Positions 29,301 through 38,839 of a stretch of 51,206 nt of DNA are shown here, piece after piece. Position 1 is the first letter of the stretch. Each line of letters begins with the position of its first letter. Origin of the DNA: a virus; IMG/VR virus record IMGVR_UViG_3300037153_000206, positions 1 to 51,206 of that record. The stretch is one strand, 5' to 3'. The notes below the pieces were generated by a model that did no database searches, had not been told where the DNA came from, and saw nothing but the letters and a program-made list of their open reading frames with translations. A program made the position numbers and the translations under genes.

Positions 29301-32300
29301 GCCGTCGCTCGAAGACTTCTTCAAGCAGATCAAGGATCTGTGGGATGCCGTCGCTGAAGGCAAGGGCGTTTTTGGCCTCCTGAAGACTGTCTTGACTCCG
29401 ATCTTCAAGTTGCTCATCGATATCGGTGGCGTCTTCCTGCGTGTGTTCGGGCGCTGGCTCGGCCGCATCATCGGTGGCGCTATCGATGTGCTTTCCGGCC
29501 TGATCCAGTTCATCACAGGTGTCTTTACTGGTGACTGGGACAAGGCGTGGGAGGGCATCAAGAAGGTCTTCCGTGGGATCTGGCGAGTCATCACGGCTCC
29601 GATCCGTGCGCTGCCGGAACTGATCAGTGGTATCGCCAAGAAGATCCTCCCGGCGCTCAGGGATGGCGTCGAGGCGCTGTGGGAATGGCTCAAGAAGCTG
29701 CCGGGTCGGCTCGGTAATCTCGCTTCTGATGCGGCTGATGCGTTCGTTGACGCCTTCAGCGATGTTGGCAGCCGCATCCTTGATGCCCTGATGGAAGGAC
29801 TCAAGGGTGCTGGCAATATCGCCAAGGATCTTGCCAACGCCTTCATCGATCTGCTCAACTGGATCATCCCTGACAAGATTCCTACCTTCGGGCCGGACAT
29901 CCCGCTGCCCGATGACCCGATCCCGCATCTGGCGTCCGGTGGTGTGATCGGTGGCCGCTACAGCCAGGGCGACAGGTACACGGTCAGGGTCGCTGGTGAG
30001 GAGGTCATCCTCAACCCGCTTCAGCAAGGATTGATCGGCCGCGACAGGATCATGTCAACACTGCGTGCTACTGGTGCGCAGTTCCTGCGGCCTGGTGACT
30101 CATACCAAGGCGGCGCTCAACCTGCGGCTGGTGCTGGCGCTCTGACAGTCAGCTTCGAGGGTGGCAACATGGATGCCTTCCTCGCAATCTGGCGCGTGTT
30201 CTGGAACAACGTGGTCCTGCTTGCCATGCAGGGCAGCAATCGTGTTGCTGAGCAGTTCCGCGACATGCGTGCGATTGCGGTGCGCAACGCGAATCGGATG
30301 TACCGCGAGATCCGCGATGCACTGATCGCGCTTGACAAGTCATTTGAGTTCCGTGGCAACAGGATTGTCGATTCTTGGTCGCGGATGTGGATGTCGCTGA
30401 TGCAGGTCACCCACAAGGGCCTGGTCTACATCGGTCACGAGACGAATCAGGGCCTCAAGGGTCTAGGCGAAAAGCATATTGACTTCGGCTACGCAGAACC
30501 AAAGAAGCCGGATGGCAAGGCTGGCGGCGGCTGGATCGGGATGCAGGGTCAGCGCGGTCGTGATCGCGGCCTCTACCCGCTCGGCGCTGGCGAGGCAGTG
30601 CTGAACTGGCAGCACCAGAAGTACGTCGAACCCGCCATGAATGCTTACTACGGGCATGGTCTGTCCGACATGTTCAAGCGCACGCATGGCTATCACGCTG
30701 GCGGGCCTGAGCAGACTGGCTTCGCAGCCGGTGGCTTCTCACCGATCCCCGGCTTCCCTGGCGAGGAAGCAGCCACCCGCATCATCCCGCTGCTCGTCAA
30801 GCTGATGAAGCAGTACCACTTCATCCCGACCGACGTGTACGACCGTGACCACAGTGCTGGCCACAAGTCGCCTGGCCACAATGTCACTGGTACTGCCTTG
30901 GATGCGGTGCCTAACTTCGGCGCAGGCGGTAGCTGGGAACTGATCGAGGCAATGGGCCGCTGGGCCGTCGCTCAAGGCATGACTGTTGGCTACGGCGCTG
31001 GTGTTCCTGGCTCACAGCCGTGGGCAGGGCACGGACGTGGCAACCATATTCACATCGAACTGGGTGGCAATCCCAGTGTCGCCGGAGCATTCCTGGCATC
31101 GATCACGGAGATCGGTCGGCCGCTCATCAAGGGCGAGGGCAAGCTGGCTGAGATGGCGCAGGCTGCCATCGACATGGTGCTCAAGGCTGCCAATGCGATG
31201 CTGACGGAGACGTTCGATCCTGTCAGTGGCGCTACTACTTTCAGGCTTGGACCCGGTGGACCGGCACAGAAGGTGTTCGACTTCTTCACCGGGCGCGGAC
31301 TCAGTGACGCCATTGCTGCTGGCTTCGTTGGTACGTTCCAGAAGGAGTCTGGCTTCAACACCACGATCCTCAACGCAGCGGGTAGCGGCGCTCAAGGTCT
31401 GGCTCAGTGGCTCGGTGGCCGACTGACAGCACTACAGTCGCACCCGAACTGGCAGAGCCTCCAGACGCAGTTGAACTTCGTGTGGGAAGAGTTGATGGGT
31501 TCGGAGTCGGCAGCGTTCGCGGCGATCAAGAACGCTCGCACTCCGGAGGAAGCTGCGTATCTGATCGACAGTCGGTACGAGCGCTCTGACAACATTCTTT
31601 CTGCTCCGACATACGCACGCCAGGCGTATGATCGGTTCCATCACACCGGCCCGCGCAAGCAGTACGCAGAGGGTGGCGAGATCCCTGGCCCGCTCGGTCA
31701 GGCTGTTGACATCACTGCTCACGCTCGTGAGTGGATCGTCAATCCGCTCCAGCAGGCAAGGCTGGCGGCGCTGACGGGGCTGAGCCGCAGCGGACTGAAG
31801 TCGATGCTCGGCTTCTATGGTGGCAAGGGCAGCTACCAGGGCGGCGGTGATCCGACAGCCGACATCACGCCGCTGACAAGGGCAGATGTTCGTGGTATCG
31901 ATGACCGTCGTTTGCGTCGGCTCGTTGTTGCGCTGCGCAGACTTGGAACGCAGTTGGACAAGATGGCCGAAGCGACTCGACCGGCCGAGCGCTTCTTCAC
32001 TGGCCTTGACAAGACGATGGACACTCTTGGCCGTCTGTCAACGCGCCTCAACCGTGTGAGCGAGAAGGCCGACCGCAGAACCGGCGTGCGTGGCTTCCTC
32101 GAAGCGGTTGAAGGAATGACTGGCGATAATGGCCTCTTTGCCAAGTTGCGAGAGGCGATTGAGCGGCGTACTGCGGTGTTCGCTCGGCGGTTGCAGCGGC
32201 AGCAGTTCACCGTCTCCGGTCGTCGTGGCGCGCGTGTTGTCACTCGGGTGCAAGATGACGTTCAAGTCGCACAGGCCGAGCTTGCTGAGCAGCAGCGACA

Positions 32301-33432
32301 GCGTGGCGAACTGGTGGATGAGCGCAATGCACAGGCGCGTGCTCTCGCGCAGGTTCGTCGGCAGCAGCGCAGAAAGGGCCTCACCGACAAGCAGCGTGAG
32401 CGCCTACAAGCGCAAGAGAACACTCTGCAAGCAGCGCTCGAAGAGTCGCGGCAGCGAGTTGTTGACAACACTCAGGCTATTTTCGATGCGCAGCAGAACG
32501 TTGCTGACGCGGTAGAAGCACAGCAGGAAGCCATCAAGCAGGCACTGGAAGATCTAGTTCAAGGGCTAAGAGATGCTGCTGACAAGATCAACGCTACTGC
32601 ACAACGTCGCCTCGGCGCTCTGGACCTGGCTGGTCGCATGCTTGATGCTTTGGGCGTTGTTGGCCTTAGGGGTGTCTCTGGTGGTGTCAGCCGTGCAAGC
32701 ATCTTTGCGGGACGCGGGGCGGCGCTTGCGGCACAGCAGACACAGCTTCAGGGGGTGCTTGGGCGCGCTCGTGCCACGAAGGGCGCTGAGGAGCTTGTCG
32801 CTGAGCTAGAGGATCAGATCGCTGAGCTTTCGGTCGCGATCAAGGAGAACTCCAGGGCGCTGTTCGATGCGCGCGTCGAAGATGTCAACAGCCGTGCTGG
32901 CTTTGCGCTGAACATCAACGACCTGAACAAGCAACTGATCGAGCTTGACGGGCAGATCGCCGGAAACACGGATCAAGCAGCACTGTTGCTGAAAGCGCAG
33001 GAGCGCGGTGAGATCTTGCTGAAGCAGGGCAACGAGCTTTCCGCGCTATTGGCAGAGACGACTCCTGGCACGCAGCAGTGGCAGGATCTCTCGATAGCGG
33101 TCTTGGAGAACACGATTGCGCAGAAGCAGAACACCATCGCCACGAATGAGCTTACGGGCGCTACAGCAGAGCCGCAGACGTTCACCTCGTCGGCGTGGTC
33201 GCGCTTCCGCGAGGCAATCTTCACCGGCATGGGCCAGGTGCTGCCGCAGTACAACCCGCAGAACATGATGGGTGAGGTCAATACTGGTGCCGTGATCATT
33301 CCGGCCGGTTCTACGACCAACAACACCACTGGCAGCCGAGATGTCAATATTACCCTCAACGAAGCCGGTGGCCCGGTCGATCTGGAAGCCATCGGTGGAG
33401 CCGTGGTATTCGCCAGCAAGACAAGCCAATGA
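26323..33432 (+). CDS. Tape measure protein with peptidase and lysozyme domains
   Basis: 2369 residues, by far the largest gene. Coiled coil dominates residues 1-370. Hydrophobic segments lie near 374-437 and 886-977. An M15-like metallopeptidase pattern, GHNVTGTALDAV with a later GNHIHIEL, spans about 1495-1590. A phage tail lysozyme domain (VGTFQKESGFNTTILNAAGS, GLAQWLGGR) spans about 1645-1775. Coiled coil returns at 1880-2130. It sets tail length (roughly 0.15 nm per residue gives about 350 nm) and carries wall-cutting activities for DNA entry. The ATG directly follows TGTTGAC and has no ribosome site. Confidence 0.9.
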   Translation: MNEIEYILRIVLKARDELATALKRAREELRLFANAAETNQNKINAFNESMEKLSKNADNITDKFREWRAILQGTADDSAKTKKSVDALAKEVEETAKATRKQADAQEKAAKAQDALLKSADKLRNEYKELSKQEAQTDRDREHMVFRLKEIGAELEGIRKKVNDPDIKRFYFNWARDAREASDAIQKAHEEVTRNQAEELKKQIDAENAALKFAEKMEKDHFARRARERDQLVKTYNNLIARGLQDQIAAEERAARESVKIEEEAATRRTAIRKRESDAYKASVAQRAHLDRLTSGKATYIDIGRAEETVKELRRVARAYDDTHKQQRRLLDDAIRLEHALRNVGKEGDKTSSVFSKLRGVIGGNSDSVATLDNKLRGLGLLLVVGFAQQLINVLGGLAGAFVSVGLSAGAAGTAIGGMFVAGIAQALPAIGLLSAALVRVKSVMDAVKQAQAAQEQGAVQQATAHRRVADAADTLREAQERLTQARKDAREEIKELIDAERDAQLAAAGAALSQEEAQERLREAIATGGDVARAQLDVLQANADAEDAIEEKRDARRKSRQAQRGGVEAMPGVVQAQQQLETAKRNAQEAAEGTETAVAKLNYLLSQLSPAERRLYEAVTNFQNLFRSGVYREITDNLVNSFARSVEKITKIIQMPEVVGLARRTSKTLADTMNSVFDRLTTKPMIDQLVRIGEAGRKNLKPLGDIAVDVGKSLANIAEAAGPSFRRFLRFVRDLVGQFEDLTGRKRTMVDFFETGEKHLEAWVKLGVAIIRFFLALAGAGGARSGLTTIKDATKAVDDLTKKIQDNGKGVGKFFENSREILYEVVGVVAALAEELSEAWTPERVHDFATLLKDVVIPALGDVIDFLGDITQKIIEWADTPIGGQIIRFGVAVLLVSKIVASTFGAFIEFARTIGFLLEPIVGMIEWIGEGGLVTMFERLKDVAKFLRGGGGVVKGVGIVGLVLALLGYLGLLDDAWREVKSAFVAFWDEVQPSLEDFFKQIKDLWDAVAEGKGVFGLLKTVLTPIFKLLIDIGGVFLRVFGRWLGRIIGGAIDVLSGLIQFITGVFTGDWDKAWEGIKKVFRGIWRVITAPIRALPELISGIAKKILPALRDGVEALWEWLKKLPGRLGNLASDAADAFVDAFSDVGSRILDALMEGLKGAGNIAKDLANAFIDLLNWIIPDKIPTFGPDIPLPDDPIPHLASGGVIGGRYSQGDRYTVRVAGEEVILNPLQQGLIGRDRIMSTLRATGAQFLRPGDSYQGGAQPAAGAGALTVSFEGGNMDAFLAIWRVFWNNVVLLAMQGSNRVAEQFRDMRAIAVRNANRMYREIRDALIALDKSFEFRGNRIVDSWSRMWMSLMQVTHKGLVYIGHETNQGLKGLGEKHIDFGYAEPKKPDGKAGGGWIGMQGQRGRDRGLYPLGAGEAVLNWQHQKYVEPAMNAYYGHGLSDMFKRTHGYHAGGPEQTGFAAGGFSPIPGFPGEEAATRIIPLLVKLMKQYHFIPTDVYDRDHSAGHKSPGHNVTGTALDAVPNFGAGGSWELIEAMGRWAVAQGMTVGYGAGVPGSQPWAGHGRGNHIHIELGGNPSVAGAFLASITEIGRPLIKGEGKLAEMAQAAIDMVLKAANAMLTETFDPVSGATTFRLGPGGPAQKVFDFFTGRGLSDAIAAGFVGTFQKESGFNTTILNAAGSGAQGLAQWLGGRLTALQSHPNWQSLQTQLNFVWEELMGSESAAFAAIKNARTPEEAAYLIDSRYERSDNILSAPTYARQAYDRFHHTGPRKQYAEGGEIPGPLGQAVDITAHAREWIVNPLQQARLAALTGLSRSGLKSMLGFYGGKGSYQGGGDPTADITPLTRADVRGIDDRRLRRLVVALRRLGTQLDKMAEATRPAERFFTGLDKTMDTLGRLSTRLNRVSEKADRRTGVRGFLEAVEGMTGDNGLFAKLREAIERRTAVFARRLQRQQFTVSGRRGARVVTRVQDDVQVAQAELAEQQRQRGELVDERNAQARALAQVRRQQRRKGLTDKQRERLQAQENTLQAALEESRQRVVDNTQAIFDAQQNVADAVEAQQEAIKQALEDLVQGLRDAADKINATAQRRLGALDLAGRMLDALGVVGLRGVSGGVSRASIFAGRGAALAAQQTQLQGVLGRARATKGAEELVAELEDQIAELSVAIKENSRALFDARVEDVNSRAGFALNINDLNKQLIELDGQIAGNTDQAALLLKAQERGEILLKQGNELSALLAETTPGTQQWQDLSIAVLENTIAQKQNTIATNELTGATAEPQTFTSSAWSRFREAIFTGMGQVLPQYNPQNMMGEVNTGAVIIPAGSTTNNTTGSRDVNITLNEAGGPVDLEAIGGAVVFASKTSQ

Positions 33433-33457
33433 GGAGTACGATGAGCGCAGAAGGTAG

Positions 33458-34567
33458 GTGAGAACGATAGCCAGAGATGCTTTTCAGATGACGGTTGCAA
33501 CTCCGGATGCGCAAGGACTGTTGAAGGCCCTTGCCGGAGTTCAGGTCAGTGTCTACGCACGCGACACGACCAACCCGTTGTCGATCTTCCAGAAGCACGA
33601 TGGGACAGCGCAAGGACCGACTGCTGAGTCCGGTGCGACTGGAGGGCCGAACCCGTTCCTGACCGGTCCCGCAGGCATGGTCGAGTTCTGGTGCAACGGC
33701 CCTTCCGAAGTGGACGTAGCCATCGTTGACACGATTGCGCCTGCTCGGATTGCTCCGCGCACGGTCGGCTGGAACGCCGTGACATCCGCTTCTGGCTCGC
33801 TCCCTGGCGCGATGCTGGCAGATGACGCCAGTATTGGCTTGGCGAAGATGGCCGATGATGTCAAGCGCCAGATGGCACAGATCGGTGAGGTCATCGACTG
33901 GTGGCGTCCGGCCGACTCGGTGCCGCTTCCCAGCGGGTGGGAGGTCTGTGACGGTCATCAGGTTCCGGCTGGCCAGCACGACTTTCCCGGATTGTCAACA
34001 TCAGCGATCAACCTGCCGGATCTGCGCAACGCCATGATCCTCGGTGCTGACAAGGACAAGGCGCGTCTGACGGGAGCCAACCAGGGCAACGCGGTGACTG
34101 ATGGCCCTGGCATCGGTGGTTCTGGCGGAAGCAACGCCGCCAAGGATCTCCGGCACGGCCATGGTGTCCCTGGTGTTGACCATCTGCATAGCGTGCCGGT
34201 GCCGAATCACCTGCACACGCCGGGTTCGTTCTACGCGGCGAACCACAGGCATACGGTGGCTATCAACAGCGGTTCTGCCATCACTGACTCTGCCACTCGT
34301 GCGACGGGCAACTTCTTCGTCCCCAATACCGAGCACTACCACTCGGTCTTCGGAAGCTCGGAGTACGGTGGCAACAATGCTGTTGGCGGTACCTCTGGCG
34401 GCGCGGATCGGTCGCTGACCGTGAACAGCGGCGTTGCTGACCGTTCCCTCAACACTGCTACCAACTCGCTGACGTGGACGACAGATCCGGGCAGCGGTGG
34501 TGCGATAGTCGATGTACGGCCAAAGTTCGTCGGCCTGCTCAAGCTCATGAAGGTGAGGCGTTCATGA
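33458..34567 (+). CDS. Tail fibre / collar-like protein, 369 aa
   Basis: GTG start preceded by AGAAGG. A beta N-terminal domain (FQMTVATPDAQGLLKALAGV) leads to IGEVIDWWRPADSVPLPSGW and LPDLRNAMILGADKDKARLT, the tail-collar pattern. A His-rich tip region follows (HGHGVPGVDHLHSVPVPNHL). A 6-codon reading frame (33441-33461, MSAEGR) with its own ribosome site ends in the GTG start and may couple translation. Probable receptor-binding or fibre protein. Confidence 0.7.
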   Translation: MRTIARDAFQMTVATPDAQGLLKALAGVQVSVYARDTTNPLSIFQKHDGTAQGPTAESGATGGPNPFLTGPAGMVEFWCNGPSEVDVAIVDTIAPARIAPRTVGWNAVTSASGSLPGAMLADDASIGLAKMADDVKRQMAQIGEVIDWWRPADSVPLPSGWEVCDGHQVPAGQHDFPGLSTSAINLPDLRNAMILGADKDKARLTGANQGNAVTDGPGIGGSGGSNAAKDLRHGHGVPGVDHLHSVPVPNHLHTPGSFYAANHRHTVAINSGSAITDSATRATGNFFVPNTEHYHSVFGSSEYGGNNAVGGTSGGADRSLTVNSGVADRSLNTATNSLTWTTDPGSGGAIVDVRPKFVGLLKLMKVRRS

Positions 34568-34896
34568 CACCAGAAGAACTGCCGGTGAACGAGACTCCGA
34601 CTGTTCCTGCTTCCAAGAAGGAGGTCCAGAAGTCCGAGCGCGAGCAGATTGAGGCGCTGATGGCTGAGAGCAGGGCTGAGCAGGAAGCGCAAGAAGCCGC
34701 TATTGCTGCTGGAGCGGCAGAAGCGCAGCGGGAGATGGAGGCCAGTGAGGAGGAGCGACGGGCGCTAGCCAACGATCACGCGGCGATCATCAATGAGAAC
34801 AATGTTGACGCCAGGCAGGCGGTGGAGGCGCTGAAGACGGGGGAACCGATCACCGATGTCGAATCCACGTGGGTAGGAGAAGATGGCAGTAGCTAG
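34564..34896 (+). CDS. Coiled-coil protein, 110 aa
   Basis: ATGA overlap with the previous stop. Almost entirely charged helix (KSEREQIEALMAESRAEQEA), ending TDVESTWVGEDGSS. It overlaps the distal tail gene by 14 nt. Likely a small structural linker or assembly helper; no family. Confidence 0.55.
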   Translation: MTPEELPVNETPTVPASKKEVQKSEREQIEALMAESRAEQEAQEAAIAAGAAEAQREMEASEEERRALANDHAAIINENNVDARQAVEALKTGEPITDVESTWVGEDGSS

Positions 34897-37684
34897 CGCA
34901 TCTGGCTTCAGCACGACAACACTGCTCGGCGCGACGGCTGGGCTTGCGGTTGGCGATCCGGCGAAGGCTCTCCCCGGTAGCCGCAAGTCTGGCCCTGGCG
35001 GCGTCGAGTCGGTGCTGGAGTACAACGGCATCTATCTCAATGTCCGTGAGTGGATCGATACGTTCCTCGTCACGACTATTGGCGGGATCGATGATGCCGA
35101 CGTGCGCGACAGTCGTGAGGTCAACCCTGGCTACCACGGAGAGACGCCGTTCGCTGGTTTCTACGGTGGTCGCACGATCACGCTGAGCGGCAAGGTCTAC
35201 GCGCACACGCTGTTCAAGCTGCGTGACATGCAGAAGGGACTCAGGCAGGCGTTCGCGCAGCTTGACCACGAGCTTCCACTGGTCTTCCGGACACCTGACC
35301 CGAATCTTGACATGCTGATCAACTGCAAGAAGTCGCAGGCGATCCAGATGGCCGAGGAGCAGCGGACGGCCAACCACTTCGAGCGCGCGTTTCTGATCAC
35401 GCTGCGAGCGAGCAACCCACGCTTCCTGAGCGTCGTCAAGGTGCATTCCCCGTCCAGCTTCTCGAACCTCTACGACTTCTCCATGCTCGCGCCGCCGATC
35501 ACGAAGGAGACGTTCGACAGCAGCGATGTCCTCAATCTTTACAACGCCAAGGGTGATGGCTACAAGGTTGACACCGGCAAGCTGATCAGCAACGGCAAGC
35601 CAAACCGCTACAACTACTTCGTAGACCCCGACTTCGAGTCTCCGTCAACGGTGTCAGGGATCTCCTTGTCGGGTTGCACGCTCTCTCGTTCGACTTCTGG
35701 TGGCGCAGTGGACGGGAATGGTTATGGCATTGTCTCTGTAAACAGTGACAACTGCTACGTTCAGTACGATCTGCCAATCGGCGCTCCGTATAGCCCGATC
35801 CCTGCGGGCGGCATGTTCTTCTCGATGTCGTTCATGGCGCGCTCGCCTGGCTTGCCGTGTAACGCGATGATGCAGGTTCAGTGGCGCGATGCATCGTCGG
35901 GCTTCCTTCCGACGATCACAACGCCAATAGCGTTGACGAGTAGCCAGTGGCAAGAGGTCAAGCTGGAGAACTTCTACGCGCCGCCAGGGGCAATCTCTGC
36001 TCGCGTTATGATCATCTTCTCCGGCACCGGCCCTGGCAATGTTCATCATATTGACAAGCTGATGCTGAGCAACGGGGCTACGCTGCCTATCGGCGGGTAC
36101 TTCGACGGCGACCACCCATTGGCGAAGTGGGAGGGCGCGCAGTTCACGAGCAAGTCGATCATGTACCCGTACACAATCTTGACGACTAACCGCTCGCTGA
36201 CGAAGCCGATGATGACCTTCAAGGTGAATACGGTGGCGGTTGATGCTTCGCATCCGTGGGGCAATCCTGATATCAGGCCGGAGGGCTTCAGAATCGTCCT
36301 TGCCTACATTGATGACGGAAATCAGGTCTACGTCACGTTCAAGGACAAGCCGTCCTCGAATGCGTGGGACGCCATTCTTGTCATCTGGAGGAACGGTGAG
36401 CGTGAGCGCTACTCCGTAGGCGGTTTGATGAACATGACGTTCGGCGCTAACACCATGACTACCGACACGTGGTTCCGCGCGATCATGAAGAACGGCGAGG
36501 TCGTCTTCGAGCGGTGGAAGGTCGATCCGTACTCCGGCGCGACTGACAACAACAAGGAGTGGGAGTACTGGCAACTCACTCCGGAGCAGTCAACAACGTT
36601 TGAGAAGCCGTGGCCGATGCAGTTGGTCGTGTTCGATGAGAACTACGGGACGAACACGACTGGGCCTCCCACGCTGCCGCTCTATCAGGACACTTGGCGC
36701 TTCGATGACTTCACGTACCAGTCGGTCGATGACTTGCCTGAGTGGGATTACGTGGCCTCGACCGGTGGCATTCTCAACCCTTCTGTGGTCAACTACTCCA
36801 AGTCCTCGGTCTACGTCAGGAACAACAGGCTTTACAGTCTGTGGGACAATAGCTCGTTCCTTCTCAGAAACGATCTGCCTTATCTCATGGGTGACGGCAC
36901 GATCACGATGAAGGTCCGATTCGATGATCCAATTGGAACTTTGGGGATTAGCCTCGGGATCATCGGCAAGTACGTTGACAGCAATAGCTTCATCTACGCG
37001 GGCTTGAACATCAGCAGCGCTACGAACATGACGATCTACATCGCTACCTCCAATTCAGTGGTGGCGAGTGGTGGCTTTAGCAACTATCTCGACTTCGTGA
37101 AGACGGACTGGCCGGAAGACGCAGACCGGTGGCTGCGCCTCGTCATGAATGGCAACACGTTCACGGTGGAGTGGTGGACGACAGATCCGGTGCTGGGTGG
37201 CGCAGCGGCGCGCACGCGCTCTGGTACGTTGACCGGCGCTGCGGCTACCAAGCTTGGCGCTGGTGTCAAGGGCCGCGTGGGCATGGTGCGCGCTTCCATG
37301 ATCCCGTCTGCGTCAATTGACGACTACTCGGTTGTCCAGGCTTCCTTCGGTGATATCTCGCATATCGTCACTAATGACGGTAACTTCCGAGCGCAGCCGG
37401 TCTTCGAACTGGTTGGGCCGTTGACAAACTTGGCTCTGACGAACGAGACGAACGACGAATGGATGTCGATTCCGACGACGATCCCCAACGGCGAGACATG
37501 GGTGATTGACATCGAAGATCGGCGGATGTACCGCAAGAGTGATGACGCAAACCGTTTCCAGTATCTCGACGTGAACTCGGACTGGATGGAGCTTGAGCCT
37601 GGCGAGAACCAGATCAGCGCGTCGGCAACCGGGATGACGGCGACATCTCAGGTCAACATCGACTTTCACCATACCGTGATGTAG
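34883..37684 (+). CDS. Distal tail protein with carbohydrate-binding insertion
   Basis: 933 residues. Residues 1-185 match the N-terminal ring domain of Dit proteins (YNGIYLNVREWIDTFLVTTI, GRTITLSGKVYAHTLFKLRD). About 830-933 form the usual C-terminal galectin-like part (FELVGPLTNLALTNETNDEW). Between them lie about 640 residues with two or three jelly-roll carbohydrate-binding-like modules (for example GYGIVSVNSDNCYVQYDLPI and later WRFDDFTYQSVDDLPEW). Such evolved Dits help bind host glycans. Ribosome site GTAGGAG before the ATG. Confidence 0.75.
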   Translation: MAVASASGFSTTTLLGATAGLAVGDPAKALPGSRKSGPGGVESVLEYNGIYLNVREWIDTFLVTTIGGIDDADVRDSREVNPGYHGETPFAGFYGGRTITLSGKVYAHTLFKLRDMQKGLRQAFAQLDHELPLVFRTPDPNLDMLINCKKSQAIQMAEEQRTANHFERAFLITLRASNPRFLSVVKVHSPSSFSNLYDFSMLAPPITKETFDSSDVLNLYNAKGDGYKVDTGKLISNGKPNRYNYFVDPDFESPSTVSGISLSGCTLSRSTSGGAVDGNGYGIVSVNSDNCYVQYDLPIGAPYSPIPAGGMFFSMSFMARSPGLPCNAMMQVQWRDASSGFLPTITTPIALTSSQWQEVKLENFYAPPGAISARVMIIFSGTGPGNVHHIDKLMLSNGATLPIGGYFDGDHPLAKWEGAQFTSKSIMYPYTILTTNRSLTKPMMTFKVNTVAVDASHPWGNPDIRPEGFRIVLAYIDDGNQVYVTFKDKPSSNAWDAILVIWRNGERERYSVGGLMNMTFGANTMTTDTWFRAIMKNGEVVFERWKVDPYSGATDNNKEWEYWQLTPEQSTTFEKPWPMQLVVFDENYGTNTTGPPTLPLYQDTWRFDDFTYQSVDDLPEWDYVASTGGILNPSVVNYSKSSVYVRNNRLYSLWDNSSFLLRNDLPYLMGDGTITMKVRFDDPIGTLGISLGIIGKYVDSNSFIYAGLNISSATNMTIYIATSNSVVASGGFSNYLDFVKTDWPEDADRWLRLVMNGNTFTVEWWTTDPVLGGAAARTRSGTLTGAAATKLGAGVKGRVGMVRASMIPSASIDDYSVVQASFGDISHIVTNDGNFRAQPVFELVGPLTNLALTNETNDEWMSIPTTIPNGETWVIDIEDRRMYRKSDDANRFQYLDVNSDWMELEPGENQISASATGMTATSQVNIDFHHTVM

Positions 37685-38839
37685 ATGCTGTGGAAGTTCA
37701 TCCTGGTAAATAGTAACGACTTGTCACACATCGGGGAGCTTTCCCAGGCGCGTGGCAAGAAGGTCGAGGTCGTGCTCGGGAAGCCGGGGGCAGCGAACTT
37801 CACCTACCCGATGAATGCCCGCTATGCCGAACTGATCCAGGCGTACAAGAGCGGCATCAAGGCGATGCGCTGGAATCGTAAGGCGTCGGCGCTCGCTGGC
37901 CATGACGTATGGGACTGCATGTGGTCGGGCTTCGTCATGCCGATTGGCGAGACTGTTGACGCAAACCACATGGCGGTGTCGTGCGTTGGGTGGCAACACC
38001 GGCTGGCCAAGCGCTTCGTCCGGCGTGACAAGATCTACAACGCGCAGGACGATGGCGCAATCGTGCAGGATCTGCTGGTCGAGATGAACACGGACCCATC
38101 TCCTGGCGACGGCTACCCGATTGTTACCCCGGCTGGCTCCAACCCTAATACGCCAACATGGCTGACATGGGGAGGTACGCAACCAAACGAGGGCGTCGGT
38201 GGGGCGACGGCCTACGTGGCACAGAACCGCAACAAGACGGTGCAGAAGTACACCTACGTCGGCGCGACCATCGAGGAGTTGCAGGGGATCGAGAACGGTG
38301 GCGATATTGTTGTCAATCCTCTGACGAGAGAAGTGACGTGGCACCGTAAGTACCGGCGCGTCAGGGACGATGTGGTGCTCGGATTCCAGTGGGGTCCGCG
38401 TAATGTTCGGGCGTTCGGGCGCAACTTGGAGTCGGATTCCCAGGTCAACTACCTTGTCACTTCAGGAGCACCGGGGACGACACCGCAGTACGCGCATGAC
38501 ACGACTCAGCAGAGCACTATCGGGCTGCTTGAAGAGAGCGTCGTGCTCGCTGATGTCAAGGATAACAACGTGCTTCTGGCGTACTCCGGTGGCGAGATCC
38601 TGATCCGCAACAACGGCCTGATCACGTACACCGTGCAGCCGTTCCCGCTGCCCTACGACCGGCCAAGCAACGTGCCGGAGGCGTTCCTCGATTTCCGTGT
38701 CGGTGATCAGGTCCGGCTCACGGCAGTTCACCCTCCGCGCGTTGGCATCCGTGGGCAGGCAGTGCGGATCTTCGGCATGAGCGTAGACATTGATGACAAC
38801 GGAGTGGCTGCGCTCGGGCCACTACAGGTGGCACCATGA
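37685..38839 (+). CDS. Tail-associated baseplate hub protein, 384 aa
   Basis: The ATG follows directly on the Dit stop. The fold order (LWKFILVNSNDLSHIGELSQ, a central DLLVEMNTDPSPGDGYPIVT, and DFRVGDQVRLTAVHPPRVGI near the end) fits Tal/gp27-like hub proteins, which close the tail tip below Dit. The length corresponds to the bare hub without a C-terminal enzyme. Confidence 0.65.
   Translation: MLWKFILVNSNDLSHIGELSQARGKKVEVVLGKPGAANFTYPMNARYAELIQAYKSGIKAMRWNRKASALAGHDVWDCMWSGFVMPIGETVDANHMAVSCVGWQHRLAKRFVRRDKIYNAQDDGAIVQDLLVEMNTDPSPGDGYPIVTPAGSNPNTPTWLTWGGTQPNEGVGGATAYVAQNRNKTVQKYTYVGATIEELQGIENGGDIVVNPLTREVTWHRKYRRVRDDVVLGFQWGPRNVRAFGRNLESDSQVNYLVTSGAPGTTPQYAHDTTQQSTIGLLEESVVLADVKDNNVLLAYSGGEILIRNNGLITYTVQPFPLPYDRPSNVPEAFLDFRVGDQVRLTAVHPPRVGIRGQAVRIFGMSVDIDDNGVAALGPLQVAP

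Noticed and set aside
29077-30027. Reverse-strand open frame of about 316 codons inside the tape measure
   Set aside because: Antisense shadow of a clear forward gene; the product is low-complexity and charged.
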